A stretch of 38,772 bases of DNA from Desulfobacterales bacterium (GCA_018399235.1 JAGYOX010000014.1:1-38772); one strand, 5' to 3'. Counted from the first letter of the stretch, positions 23,419 to 32,322 are shown. Translations and numbers: made by a program. Notes: generated by a model from the letters alone, not told the origin.

Positions 23419-24318
23419 ATGCATATTACGCTTCGGCTTAAGTTGTCGCTGGCTCTGGTCTTAATCGTGTTCGGCTTCTCATGCGGCTGCACCGCGGGCG
23501 CACGCTCGAAAATGATGGTGAACAGCATGAAGCCATTGTTGGAAAGCATGAATGCGGCCGCAAGAAAAAACACTGACGTCAAACTGGTCCGCGATGCCCT
23601 ACCCGCCGCGCTTGTTCAAATGGATGGCCTTATTGAAGCTTCTCCGAAAAACAAGTATCTATTGGCCACCGCTGCTGAAAGCTACTACGGGTATGCATTC
23701 TTTTTTGTTGAACCAAACGATAAGATATCTGCCGAGAAATTGTACCTCAAGGCCCGGAATTATGCGTTTCGGGCTTTAAACCAGAACAAAAGGTTTAAAA
23801 AAGCCAGCGCCGGCTCACTTGATGATTTTTCCCGGGCCCTTCAAACATTTAAAAAAAAAGACGTTCCCGCCTTATATTGGGCCGTCGCCAGCTGGCTGTC
23901 CTGGATGCACATAAGCCACAACAGCGGGGTTGACTCGGTCATTGATTTTCCGAAAATCGAGGCCATGATGGACCGTATGCTGGTGTTGGATGAAACCTAC
24001 AACTATGGGGCCACCCATGTATTGATGGGCACTTATTATGCCAGCATTCCGGATTCATACGGCGGCATTGCCGAAGGCGCCGAATACCATTTTGAGCAGG
24101 CGTTTGATATATCCGATTCCAAGTATTTGTTGTGGCATGTCTTTTATGCCCAATTCTATGCGGTTGAGGCGAAGGACAGGCAGTTGTATACGGAGACGCT
24201 GGAAACCGTTATGGCCGCTCCCGAGGATCTGCTGCCAGAGGAGGCTTTTGCAAACCGGATGGCCAAAAAGAAGGCCGAGAAAATGTTGAAAGAGACGGAT
24301 CTTTTATTTTTGGATTGA
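23419..24318 (+). CDS. TatT-like lipoprotein (TRAP transporter T-component family)
   Basis: 299 residues from ATG 23419 (AAGGAGA seven bases upstream; the TTG at 23404 is too far back). A signal peptide ends in a lipobox-like FSC-GC. The mature protein is helical with AAESYYGYAFFF, ALYWAVASWLSW, and YGATHVLMGTYYASIP, which I recognise as the TatT (TRAP-associated TPR-like) pattern. Known TatT proteins form a trimer that helps periplasmic TRAP transporters. Here there is no TRAP transporter but a peptide-type ABC transporter 41 nt downstream, suggesting an accessory role with an ABC system instead. Confidence 0.75.
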   Translation: MHITLRLKLSLALVLIVFGFSCGCTAGARSKMMVNSMKPLLESMNAAARKNTDVKLVRDALPAALVQMDGLIEASPKNKYLLATAAESYYGYAFFFVEPNDKISAEKLYLKARNYAFRALNQNKRFKKASAGSLDDFSRALQTFKKKDVPALYWAVASWLSWMHISHNSGVDSVIDFPKIEAMMDRMLVLDETYNYGATHVLMGTYYASIPDSYGGIAEGAEYHFEQAFDISDSKYLLWHVFYAQFYAVEAKDRQLYTETLETVMAAPEDLLPEEAFANRMAKKKAEKMLKETDLLFLD

Positions 24319-24359
24319 TTACCAAAACCCGCTAATCAGGCCGCCCCCCCAAGGACTTG

Positions 24360-25313
24360 ATGAAACGATATATCGTCAAAAGACTGCTCTACGCCTTCTT
24401 GATCCTGTTTTTGGTATCCATTCTGATTTTTATTATTGCACGGCTGCTTCCCGGCGATCCCATCCAGGCGGCCGCCATGATGAATATGGATCTGGCCAAT
24501 GAAGATATCATGAACGACCTAAGGGCCCAGTATGGTCTGGATCAACCGGCGCATCTGCAATACGCGTATTGGGTAAAAAATTTTTTTACCGGAAAATGGG
24601 GCGTTTCGTTCGGCAGCGGGGAACCGGTTTTTTATATGTTTCTGCGGCGGCTGCCGGTCACCCTGGAGCTTTTTGCCGGCTATGTATTCTGGTCTTTTTT
24701 AATCGGTTTTCCATTGGGCGTCATCTCCGCATTCAAACGAAATACCTTTTTGGATGCCTCCATTACCTCAGTGGCGATTACTGGTATTTCAGTGCCCGTC
24801 ATATGGGAGGCCATCGTGCTGATTTACTTGTTTTCCGTTTATTTTCAGATTTTTCCCCCTTCCGGATATGTACCGTTTTCAGAAAATCCTGTGGAAAACC
24901 TGCTTTGCATGGCGATGCCCACCTTTGTGCTGGGCACCCATACGGCCGGGATGTACATGCGGTATGTGCGTTCCAGCCTGCTTGAGGTAATGGGCCAGGA
25001 TTATATTCGGACCGCCCGGGCAAAGGGGTTGGGAGAAATGGCCGTAATTATGCGCCATGCGGCAAAACCGGCCATGATCCCGGTCGTTACGGTCATCGGG
25101 ATTGATTTTGCGTACGTGATATCAGGCACTTTTTTAGTCGAATATATGTTTGCCCTGCCGGGATTCGGAAGAATGGGGATCGATGCTATTGCCGCCCGGG
25201 ACTATCCCGTGATTCAGGCGACGCTGCTTGTTGTGGCGCTATTTATTCTAATGGTCAACCTGGCGGTTGACCTTTTATATGGATATCTGGATCCCCGGGT
25301 CCGGTTAAAATAG
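24360..25313 (+). CDS. dppB: Peptide/nickel-type ABC transporter permease (DppB-like)
   Basis: 317 residues. Six predicted membrane helices; the N-terminal helix is followed by the conserved LLPGDP and a periplasmic part, then the EAA loop in RTARAKGLGE. This is the DppB/OppB permease family, which forms the membrane channel with a DppC partner. Start ATG 24360 with AAGGA just before it (a TTG at 24357 is an alternative). It is followed by dppC after 10 nt. Whether the substrate is peptide, nickel or another small molecule cannot be told from the permease. Confidence 0.9.
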   Translation: MKRYIVKRLLYAFLILFLVSILIFIIARLLPGDPIQAAAMMNMDLANEDIMNDLRAQYGLDQPAHLQYAYWVKNFFTGKWGVSFGSGEPVFYMFLRRLPVTLELFAGYVFWSFLIGFPLGVISAFKRNTFLDASITSVAITGISVPVIWEAIVLIYLFSVYFQIFPPSGYVPFSENPVENLLCMAMPTFVLGTHTAGMYMRYVRSSLLEVMGQDYIRTARAKGLGEMAVIMRHAAKPAMIPVVTVIGIDFAYVISGTFLVEYMFALPGFGRMGIDAIAARDYPVIQATLLVVALFILMVNLAVDLLYGYLDPRVRLK

Positions 25314-25323
25314 AGGTTTTCTT

Positions 25324-26205
25324 ATGCGAGACAATACAGCGCGCCCGCTTAAGAGGAAGCATGAAGGCCGGGTAAGCACCATACTGAAGCACAAGATTGC
25401 CTTTGCCGGTCTGGTGATTATTATCGCTATGCTCTGCATGGCCGTATTTGCGCCCTATCTTGCGCCCCATGACCCGAATGATCAGGATCTATACCACGTT
25501 CTGGAGGGGCCCTCTCGGAAGCATCTGCTGGGAACCGATGACGTGGGGCGGGATCTTTTGTCCCGGGTGATATACGGTGCCCGGATTTCTTTGTTTATCG
25601 GCATCGTATCCACATTTTTGTCCGCGCTGCTGGGCAGTGCGTTTGGATTAATTTCCGGGTATAAAGGCGGGCTTTCGGATATGGTGATTATGCGGATTAC
25701 GGATACATTCATGTGCATGCCGGTAATGGTTATGCTGCTGGTCATTGTGGCCGTAATGGGACCGGGGGTTCAAAACATCATCATCGCCATATCCATTCTC
25801 ACCTGGACAACATTTGCCAGGCTTATGCGGGGGCAGGTGCTGTATGTCCGGGAGCTTCCGTTTGTCGAAGCCGCCCATGCCGCCGGCGCATCGGAGTTAA
25901 GGATCATGTTAAAAGATATCCTGCCCAATGCCATGGCACCCATCATCGTGGCGGTTTCCATAACACTGGGTCGGCATATCATGCTGGAGAGCATCGCCAC
26001 ATTCCTTGGCCTGGGCGTGCAGCCCCCTATCCCGACGTGGGGCAAGGCCCTGCGCGTGGGCTATTCATACCTGGAGATCGTGCCGCTGTTTTCCATCGCG
26101 CCCGGCCTGATGATTACCCTTGCCGTGCTGGGCTTTAACTTTTTCGGCGATGGATTAAGGGATGCCCTCGACCCGAGGCTAAGGGGAGAAGGAAAGACAT
26201 TATAG
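25324..26205 (+). CDS. dppC: Peptide/nickel-type ABC transporter permease (DppC-like)
   Basis: 293 residues. An N-terminal cytoplasmic segment, a first membrane helix, a FAPYLAPHDP and GTDDVGRDLLSRVIYGAR motif typical of DppC/OppC, then four more helices with an EAA loop (EAAHAAGASE) and the terminal DALDPRLRG. It pairs with the preceding permease to form the translocation pore. ATG 25324 has GAGG upstream. The spacing of 10 nt to dppB and 12 nt to the ATPase gene shows one operon. Confidence 0.9.
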   Translation: MRDNTARPLKRKHEGRVSTILKHKIAFAGLVIIIAMLCMAVFAPYLAPHDPNDQDLYHVLEGPSRKHLLGTDDVGRDLLSRVIYGARISLFIGIVSTFLSALLGSAFGLISGYKGGLSDMVIMRITDTFMCMPVMVMLLVIVAVMGPGVQNIIIAISILTWTTFARLMRGQVLYVRELPFVEAAHAAGASELRIMLKDILPNAMAPIIVAVSITLGRHIMLESIATFLGLGVQPPIPTWGKALRVGYSYLEIVPLFSIAPGLMITLAVLGFNFFGDGLRDALDPRLRGEGKTL

Positions 26206-26217
26206 GAAATCTTGGGA

Positions 26218-27189
26218 ATGGCGCCACTTCTGTCCGTAAACAATCTGAGCACCCATTTTTTTACCGGTAATGGTGTTGTCAAAGCAGTGGATCAGATATC
26301 CTATGAGTTAAATGCCGGCGAAACCCTGGGCATCGTCGGAGAGAGCGGATGCGGGAAAAGCGTGTCCGCATTGTCCCTGCTTCGTCTGATCCCGAACCCG
26401 CCGGGAAAAATAGTGGGAGGAGAGATCCTGTTTGAAGGCAGGGACCTGCTTAAGGCGAATAAAAAAGAGCTCAGCCATATCCGCGGCAACCGGATCGCCA
26501 TGATTTTTCAGGAACCCATGACTTCACTGAATCCCGTACATCGGATCGGCTGCCAGGTCAGGGAGCCGTTGATGGTTCACCAAAAAATGAAGAAGCACCG
26601 GGCCACCGCTGAGGCGATAGGCGCATTGAAAAAAGTACAGATTCCGGACAGCGAGAGCCGGATTGATGACTTCCCGCATCAGTTTTCCGGCGGAATGCGC
26701 CAGCGAGCCATGATTGCCATGGGCCTGACCTGCGCCCCCAAGCTCATCATCGCAGACGAGCCGACCACCGCTTTGGATGTGACCATCCAGGCGCAGCTTC
26801 TTTCATTAATGAAGCAACTCACCCGCGAGACCGGGACGGCGCTGATTATTATCACCCATAATTTAGGAATCATCGCGCGTTATGCGGATCGGGTCAATGT
26901 GATGTACGCGGGCCGCATTGTTGAAAAAGCGGCTGCTACGGATCTATACAGGCATCCGAAACATCCCTACACAATAGGGTTGATGGCTTCGGTTCCCCAA
27001 TTGGACCAGGATATAAAATCCCGTCTAACGCCCATAGAGGGGCAGCCGCCGGATCTGGCAGACCTGCCCTCAGGCTGTGCGTTTGCGCCGCGGTGCCGGT
27101 TTGCGGTTGAAAAGTGCCGGATGGAGGCGCCGAGGTTAAGGCCGGTTTCCGGGGGGCATGAAATTGCGTGCTGGGTCGATGTCGAATAA
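26218..27189 (+). CDS. dppD: Peptide/nickel ABC transporter ATPase (DppD-like)
   Basis: About 323 residues. ABC ATPase with Walker A GESGCGKS, the Q-loop FQEPMTSLNP, signature FSGGMRQR, Walker B LIIADEPTTALD and H-loop ITHN. A C-terminal CAFAPRCRFAVEKC is the cysteine-rich oligopeptide-transporter tail. ATG 26218 is preferred; a TTG at 26212 has AGGA closer to it. The gene overlaps the next ATPase gene by up to 32 nt. With DppF it powers the DppBC pore. Confidence 0.92.
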   Translation: MAPLLSVNNLSTHFFTGNGVVKAVDQISYELNAGETLGIVGESGCGKSVSALSLLRLIPNPPGKIVGGEILFEGRDLLKANKKELSHIRGNRIAMIFQEPMTSLNPVHRIGCQVREPLMVHQKMKKHRATAEAIGALKKVQIPDSESRIDDFPHQFSGGMRQRAMIAMGLTCAPKLIIADEPTTALDVTIQAQLLSLMKQLTRETGTALIIITHNLGIIARYADRVNVMYAGRIVEKAAATDLYRHPKHPYTIGLMASVPQLDQDIKSRLTPIEGQPPDLADLPSGCAFAPRCRFAVEKCRMEAPRLRPVSGGHEIACWVDVE

Positions 27190-28171
27190 AGGGGAAAACA
27201 TATTGATAGAATTGGATGGGGTGTCAAAGTTTTTTCCCGTCCGCCGCGGCCTCATTCTTAAAGGTAAACGCCGGAAGTTAAAAGCGGTTGACAATGTTAC
27301 CTTTCACATCAGAAAAGGGGAAACCCTTGGTCTGGTCGGCGAAAGCGGATGCGGAAAAACCACCATGGGGCGGCTCATCATGCATCTCGAAGAGGTGACA
27401 CAGGGTAGGATAAGATTTGGCGGAAAAGACATTACCCATCCGACAAAGGCGCAAAACCGGGGCTTAAAAAAAGAGATGCAGATGATTTTCCAGGATCCGT
27501 TCGGTTCATTAAACCCCCGGATGACCGCAGGCGACATCATCGGTCAGCCGCTTCGCATTCACCGGATGACCGGGAGCCGTTCGGAATACCGGGAGCGGGT
27601 CGAGCATCTAATGGAAAGCGTGGGCCTGCATCCGGCAATGTCGGACCGGTATCCGCATGAGTTTTCCGGCGGGCAGCGCCAGCGGATCGGTATCGCCCGG
27701 GCGATATCCGTCGATCCCCGGTTTATCGTATGCGACGAACCGGTTTCCGCGCTGGATGTATCCATCCAGGCACAGATTATCAACCTCCTGGAACAGCTTC
27801 AGCAGGAGCTCGGCCTGACCTATCTGTTTATCGCCCATGATCTGGCCGTAGTCAGACACATCAGCGACCGCATTGCCGTGATGTATCTCGGCGGCATTGT
27901 CGAGGTAGCAAGCCGATCTGATCTCTATTCGCATCCGAAACACCCGTATACCCGGGCGCTGCTATCAGCCGTGCCGATTCCGGACCCGGAAGCAGAGGTC
28001 AAAAGAGAATCATTCGAGATCAAAGGTGAAGTGCCGAGCCTTGAGAATCCTCCCCGGGGCTGTAAATTTCATCCCCGGTGTCCGCGGGCGATTCCTGTTT
28101 GCCACAAGGAGGCGCCGCTATTGAGACGACAGGGGGGCGGTGATCACTGGGTAGCGTGTCACAATGCTTGA
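27158..28171 (+). CDS. dppF: Peptide/nickel ABC transporter ATPase (DppF-like)
   Basis: 337 residues from ATG 27158 (a second ATG at 27179 is also possible; GGGGGG precedes the first). Seen: Walker A GESGCGKTT, Q-loop FQDPFGSLNP, signature FSGGQRQR, Walker B FIVCDEPVSALD, H-loop FIAHD, and the C-terminal CKFHPRCPRA stretch of the DppF/OppF type. Second ATPase of the heterodimer. The solute-binding protein gene follows after 104 nt. Confidence 0.92.
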   Translation: MKLRAGSMSNKGENILIELDGVSKFFPVRRGLILKGKRRKLKAVDNVTFHIRKGETLGLVGESGCGKTTMGRLIMHLEEVTQGRIRFGGKDITHPTKAQNRGLKKEMQMIFQDPFGSLNPRMTAGDIIGQPLRIHRMTGSRSEYRERVEHLMESVGLHPAMSDRYPHEFSGGQRQRIGIARAISVDPRFIVCDEPVSALDVSIQAQIINLLEQLQQELGLTYLFIAHDLAVVRHISDRIAVMYLGGIVEVASRSDLYSHPKHPYTRALLSAVPIPDPEAEVKRESFEIKGEVPSLENPPRGCKFHPRCPRAIPVCHKEAPLLRRQGGGDHWVACHNA

Positions 28172-28218
28172 ATTTACTGCGTTTTGATCTTAATCTAAGC
28201 TTTAAAGATGATGCCTTA

Positions 28219-28254
28219 GAGTAAGAGTAAGATTAAGAGTAAGAGTAAGAGTAA
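28219..28254. repeat. Hexamer tandem repeat (GAGTAA x6)
   Basis: Six 6-bp units from 28219 to 28254, five GAGTAA and one GATTAA. It lies about 20 bp before the solute-binding protein start, in the 104-bp gap. Length changes of this array would alter leader spacing by multiples of six. Confidence 0.8.
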
Positions 28255-28275
28255 GACATAGAAAACGGAGCCTTT

Positions 28276-30105
28276 ATGAAACCCATTTTTAAGAGATTTG
28301 AATTAACGGTGCTGTTTTTAATGCTTCCCCTGTTGTTCGTCTCTCCGGTTTTCGCCGATTCCGCCGAAGAATACGATCCGGATGGCTGGCGGGTCTGGGG
28401 AGAGGATTATTGGCCGACAGAACCGGTTCGGGGCGGCATTGCCCGGGCGGCTTCCCCGATCTACATTGGCCTGATGAATCCGAACCACTTTCCGGTACTG
28501 GATTGGTTTTCCATAAGCCATATGTATGAAAAGCTGATCAATTCAGACGCCCGCCAGCGGCCGACCATTCCTTGGCTGGCAACATCATGGGAATACCTGG
28601 ATGATGTGACGGTGCGGATGAAGCTTCGGGAAGGCGTGCGTTTCCATGACGGCACAAAGTTTAACGCGGAAAGCCTTAAATATCAGATGGATTGGGTGAT
28701 GGACGATAAAAACCACGCCTGGACGCGGATCTGGCTGGAACCTCTGGAATCCGTTGAAATTGTTGATGAATATACCGTCAAGTGGCATTTCAAGCGACCT
28801 TGGGGGGCTTTCCTGGGGACCATGGCGAGCGTGCCTGGATTTATGATTTCCAAACAAGCGCTTATGGCAGACAGCGCTATAAATGAGCTTAAAATGTTGA
28901 AACGGCTGATTGTCACCGCGGAGCGAAAGGTTGAAGAGGCGAGGGATGCTGCTGAAAGTGCCGGTGACAAGGGCCCCTCGTTTTCCGAAGGAGCGCGGGA
29001 GAAGGTTAAAAAGGCGGAAACCTACTTGAAGGATCTTGAAGCCCGGAAAAAGGAAGCCCAAAAACTGGCCAAAGGCGCCCGGTCGCTTGATAGCTATCCC
29101 GTAGGCACCGGTCCGTTTACACTTGAAGAGGCCAGCTATGGCAATTATATTAAATTAAAAAGGAACCCGGACTGGTGGTTTGGAAAAAGCATCGGCAGGC
29201 CGGAAATGCCTTATTTTGATGGCATTAAAGTAACCGTCATTCCGGATCCATCGGTTCGTATGGCCAATTTGAAAGCCGGAAAGATAGATTTTACCATTCT
29301 CACCCCCCGGCAATACAGGATGGTTAAAAATGATTCAAACATCGATGTCAACGTTTATCCGTTCGATATGCTGTTTTACCTCGTCTTGAACCATGCCCGG
29401 GGGCCGTGTAAGGATATTCGCGTCAGAAAGGCGATTTCACACGCCATTGACAGAAAGGCGCTGGTCGTCGGCACCCAATTCGGTCAGGCGAGGGTCGCCA
29501 CCTGTCTTTACCCGGGTGAGCACTGGGCCCACAACCCCAACTTGGATCCCGTAACATATGACCCCGAGTTGTCCAAAAAACTCCTGGCCCAAGCCGGTTA
29601 TCCAAATGGGCTGACATTAACGGGGTTTTCCTTGAATATCCCGGAGACTCAGACCTTTTCAAAGGCGGTGATGGGCATGCTGGCGGATGTGGGGATTGAC
29701 TGGAAACCGGCTTTTCTCGGCGTTACCGGAATGGCCGAGCCCTTTAAGCGGCTCGATTTTGATATTATCGGCGCCATCTACCCATTGGTCCAGGAGCCGG
29801 ACCATATCGCATCCTTTATATACAAGCCGGACAGCTTTTTTAACAAAGGGCGAAGCCACAATGAAGAAGCGATCGAACTGATTAAAGCCGGTCGAAAAAC
29901 GGTCGATTTTCAAAAGCGAAAACAGATCTATCATGAACTGGAAAAAGTTCTTTATGAAAACTATGAAGACGTCTGGCTGTTTTACCCCAACGCCATCCTG
30001 GCCACCAATAAAAATTTTGAGGGGTTTAACAACGAGCTGTTTAAAAAATACGGGGAGGGCTATTATTTTTCCCACCCCATGTGGTTTAAGGACGGGCATC
30101 CTTAG
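28276..30105 (+). CDS. dppA: Periplasmic peptide/nickel-type solute-binding protein (SBP_bac_5) with coiled-coil insert
   Basis: 609 residues. Signal peptide cleaved after FVSPVFA (about residue 27). The SBP_bac_5 fold is shown by RMKLREGVRFHDGTKF (114-129), GTGPFTLEEA after residue 277, and the later KAISHAIDRKAL. Between residues about 198 and 270, where family members have a short loop, there is a charged helical insert rich in Lys/Glu/Ala (for example VEEARDAAES and KKAETYLKDLEARKKE), likely a coiled coil. It may contact the two lipoproteins encoded upstream. Last gene of the block; substrate not predictable. ATG 28276 is preceded by a weak GGAG. Confidence 0.88.
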   Translation: MKPIFKRFELTVLFLMLPLLFVSPVFADSAEEYDPDGWRVWGEDYWPTEPVRGGIARAASPIYIGLMNPNHFPVLDWFSISHMYEKLINSDARQRPTIPWLATSWEYLDDVTVRMKLREGVRFHDGTKFNAESLKYQMDWVMDDKNHAWTRIWLEPLESVEIVDEYTVKWHFKRPWGAFLGTMASVPGFMISKQALMADSAINELKMLKRLIVTAERKVEEARDAAESAGDKGPSFSEGAREKVKKAETYLKDLEARKKEAQKLAKGARSLDSYPVGTGPFTLEEASYGNYIKLKRNPDWWFGKSIGRPEMPYFDGIKVTVIPDPSVRMANLKAGKIDFTILTPRQYRMVKNDSNIDVNVYPFDMLFYLVLNHARGPCKDIRVRKAISHAIDRKALVVGTQFGQARVATCLYPGEHWAHNPNLDPVTYDPELSKKLLAQAGYPNGLTLTGFSLNIPETQTFSKAVMGMLADVGIDWKPAFLGVTGMAEPFKRLDFDIIGAIYPLVQEPDHIASFIYKPDSFFNKGRSHNEEAIELIKAGRKTVDFQKRKQIYHELEKVLYENYEDVWLFYPNAILATNKNFEGFNNELFKKYGEGYYFSHPMWFKDGHP

Positions 30106-30139
30106 CCCCGTTCTGCCCCACATAGCCTTTGCCTTTTTC

Positions 30140-30168
30140 TTGACTTGACCACTTTATTTGACTATTTT
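30140..30168 (+). promoter_or_regulatory. Promoter of the Phd/PIN toxin-antitoxin pair
   Basis: TTGACT (30140-30145), 17-bp spacer, TATTTT (30163-30168), 21 bp before the antitoxin ATG. Three TTGAC copies lie in the same stretch (30140, 30145, 30158). Confidence 0.5.
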
Positions 30169-30189
30169 ATGAAAAAAGGAGGTGGTCAC

Positions 30190-30423
30190 ATGAAGACAAT
30201 GGCCATTAGTGAATTTAAGACACATGCGTTAAAGATACTAAACGAGGTTGCAAAATCCCAAGAAACCATCGTCATAACGAAAAGAGGCAAGCCACTTGCT
30301 CAAGTCGTACCTTATCTTAAATCTGGACAGAAGCCGATGCCAGGCAAACTCGTAGATGCTTTTGTTTTCGAAAAGGATATAGTCTCTCCGCTTGGTGAAG
30401 GATTGTGGGAAGCATCTCAATGA
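30190..30423 (+). CDS. Phd/YefM-family antitoxin
   Basis: 77 residues from ATG 30190; AAGGAGGT upstream decides against the longer TTG start at 30145. Seen: MAISEFKTHALKILNEV and IVITKRGKPLAQVVPY, the Phd/YefM DNA-binding fold, then a C-terminal arm that would cover the toxin. It should neutralise the PIN protein encoded next and repress their shared promoter. Its stop TGA overlaps the toxin ATG (ATGA), the common arrangement for such pairs. Confidence 0.9.
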   Translation: MKTMAISEFKTHALKILNEVAKSQETIVITKRGKPLAQVVPYLKSGQKPMPGKLVDAFVFEKDIVSPLGEGLWEASQ

Positions 30424-30818
30424 AATATCTGCTCGATACGCATACCTGGGTTTGGTGGAATATGCGCCCCCAAAATCTGTCGCGGAAAGTCGCAAAACTG
30501 ATTGAAAATGAAGAAGGATATGATGAGCTTCTTTTATCTGCAATTTCACCTTGGGAATTCAGTAAGCTTCTGGAAAAAGGCAAGATTGGTATTTCCTGCA
30601 ACCCTGAGGAATGGATCAGTACCGCTTTGGAAATGCCAAAACTCAGATTTGTCCATCTTACACCCATGGTAGCCTATCGCTCAACAGTACTTCCAAAACC
30701 TTTCCATGACGATCCAGCAGATCAGATAATTGTGGCAACTGCGAGGGAAGAGAATGCAAAGATTCTTACAAAGGATAAAAGAATTTTAAATTATCAATAT
30801 GTTCAGAGTCTTTGGTAA
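30420..30818 (+). CDS. PIN-domain toxin (VapC-like)
   Basis: 132 residues from ATG 30420 (overlap with the antitoxin stop fixes the start). Seen: LLDTHTWVWW (Asp6), SPWEFSKL (Glu46), FHDDPADQIIVATA (Asp101) and LTKDKRI (Asp119). It is a PIN-domain ribonuclease in the branch that has Phd-type antitoxins. All acidic residues are present. The last 16 nt overlap, on the other strand, the end of a transposase remnant, so an insertion or recombination event brought the two together here. Confidence 0.88.
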   Translation: MKYLLDTHTWVWWNMRPQNLSRKVAKLIENEEGYDELLLSAISPWEFSKLLEKGKIGISCNPEEWISTALEMPKLRFVHLTPMVAYRSTVLPKPFHDDPADQIIVATAREENAKILTKDKRILNYQYVQSLW

Positions 30819-31402
30819 AAAAGGGCTAAGTCGGCAAAGGGGAGCTGGGCATAGTCGTCAACATAGGTCCATTCCACCGGTTGCGCCGGCTTTTCGCCGG
30901 GCGGGTCATGGTTCCGGGTGTCCCACAGGCCCAGGTGTTTTAATATCATCTCTATGATATCGGCCGTCTCGATAAACGCGATGATTTTCATGTTTCCTTG
31001 GCATTTCGGGCACAACAGGGGATCCACCTGATAGATTTTCTGTATCAGCTGCGCCCATTTCCGCCGCATGGCCGAAGGTGTCAGTGTTGGCGCCATCATG
31101 GCCGGCACATTGTTATCGACCCCGGCCTTTTTTCGCATGCCGCGGGCCTTATTCGAGTAATAGCCGTAATAGCGCACCATCTGCTCCCGCCGGTGGGGGA
31201 TATGCGTTGTGAGCTGGGCCAGCCAGTCAAGGGCATCAAAGGCTTTTGAAGTCCGGCCGTCTTTGGATTCATAGATGACCTTGGCCGTGCCGGTTTGGGT
31301 GTCATCGGCGGGGATATAGGTCATTCGCTCGGAGGAGAAGGAGGCCCGGATAATGTATCGGGCCAGGTTCTCAAAAATACCGTTGCGGCGGCATAAACCG
31401 GT
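30803..31402 (-). pseudogene. IS91-type transposase, C-terminal remnant
   Basis: The open part encodes about 195 residues ending in an LPFADLALFYQRL tail. Upstream it reads ENLARYIIRASFSSERM, followed by DWLAQLTTHIPHRREQMVRYYGYYS and a CPKCQGNMKIIAF segment. These are marks of the IS91/IS801-like transposase C-terminal part. The N-terminal half with the catalytic Tyr and HUH motifs is absent, and the frame meets a stop at 31445-31447. No terminal repeats were found. So it is a truncated relic. Confidence 0.75.
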
Positions 31403-31498
31403 TTTTACGAAGCCGTAAAATTTGACATACTGAAAAATCAGGGCTTAGTTTATCGATGAATCAAAGCAATCAAACTCATTCTGCAAACGGAGCACACA

Positions 31499-32215
31499 AT
31501 GAAAGAATTCACGCGCGAAGAACTGGCTGCCTTCAACGGTAAAGAGAACGAAAAAATCTATGTAGCATACAAAGGAAAGGTCTATGATGTCAGTGAGAGC
31601 AAAATGTGGAAGGGCGGCCTTCATATGAAGCGCCATAGTGCCGGCAATGACCTGACCACGGATATCCAGGCAGCTCCCCATGACCCTGATGTCCTGGAGC
31701 GGCACCCCCAGGTCGGCATTTTGAAAAAAGAGACCGGCGCCGAGGAAATAAATATACCGGAATCTTTATCGGTTCTCCTTGAGCGAATACCCATGCTCCG
31801 CCGGCATCCTCACCCCATGACCGTCCATTTCCCTATTGCCTTCATGCTTGCAACCACTGTGTTCACGGTTCTTTATCTGTTAACCGGAATTGCCGCCTTT
31901 GACACCACCGTGTTTCATTGTCTCGGCGCCGGGGTTCTCTTCTCCCTCGTGGCCATTGCTACCGGATGGTACACCTGGTGGCTCAACTACCTGGCAAAAC
32001 CGCTGCGGCCGGTCAAAATCAAGAAGCGGGTGTCAATCCTGATGCTTATGGTTGCGGCCGCTGCTTTTGCCATGCGCGCTGCAGTTCCGGACATCCTTCT
32101 GAATTTTCGCGGAATCAGCGTCATTTACCTTATTCTGGTGATTTCCGTTTTCCCGCTGGTCACGGTTATCGGCTGGTATGGGGCGGCATTGACCTTTCCG
32201 GTGGAGAAGGAATAA
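31499..32215 (+). CDS. Cytochrome b5-like domain fused to DUF2231 membrane domain
   Basis: 238 residues. Residues 1 to about 80 are a prokaryotic cytochrome b5-like domain (FTREELAAFNGK, YVAYKGKVYDVSES, with His of HSAGNDLT and His of LERHPQVG as likely heme ligands). After about residue 95 comes DUF2231: HPHPMTVHFPIAF followed by four predicted membrane helices and a GWYTWWLNY loop. DUF2231 proteins are thought to bind heme or take part in membrane electron transfer. The whole may be a small membrane redox protein, but its partners are unknown. ATG 31499 has CGGAG upstream. A gap of about 95 bp to the transposase relic precedes it. Confidence 0.82.
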   Translation: MKEFTREELAAFNGKENEKIYVAYKGKVYDVSESKMWKGGLHMKRHSAGNDLTTDIQAAPHDPDVLERHPQVGILKKETGAEEINIPESLSVLLERIPMLRRHPHPMTVHFPIAFMLATTVFTVLYLLTGIAAFDTTVFHCLGAGVLFSLVAIATGWYTWWLNYLAKPLRPVKIKKRVSILMLMVAAAAFAMRAAVPDILLNFRGISVIYLILVISVFPLVTVIGWYGAALTFPVEKE

Positions 32216-32236
32216 AAAGATTATGCGACAAAAAAA

Positions 32237-32268
32237 ACCGGATACCCACTTCCCTGTGGATATCCGGT
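32237..32268 (-). terminator. Rho-independent terminator for hsp20 (possibly bidirectional)
   Basis: Hairpin ACCGGATA-CCAC / GTGG-TATCCGGT with one mismatch and a 6-nt loop. On the minus strand it is followed by seven or more T. On the plus strand only TTATTAATTT follows, so it may also serve the cytochrome b5 gene weakly. Confidence 0.8.
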
Positions 32269-32282
32269 GTTATTAATTTCGC

Positions 32283-32311
32283 GCGTTCCCATAGATCGTG
32301 ACAGGGAACGC
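32283..32311. other. Second hairpin between the convergent genes
   Basis: GCGTTCCC (32283-32290) pairs with GGGAACGC (32304-32311) around 13 nt. No T-run; role unknown. Confidence 0.4.
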
Positions 32312-32322
32312 ATTATATCAGT

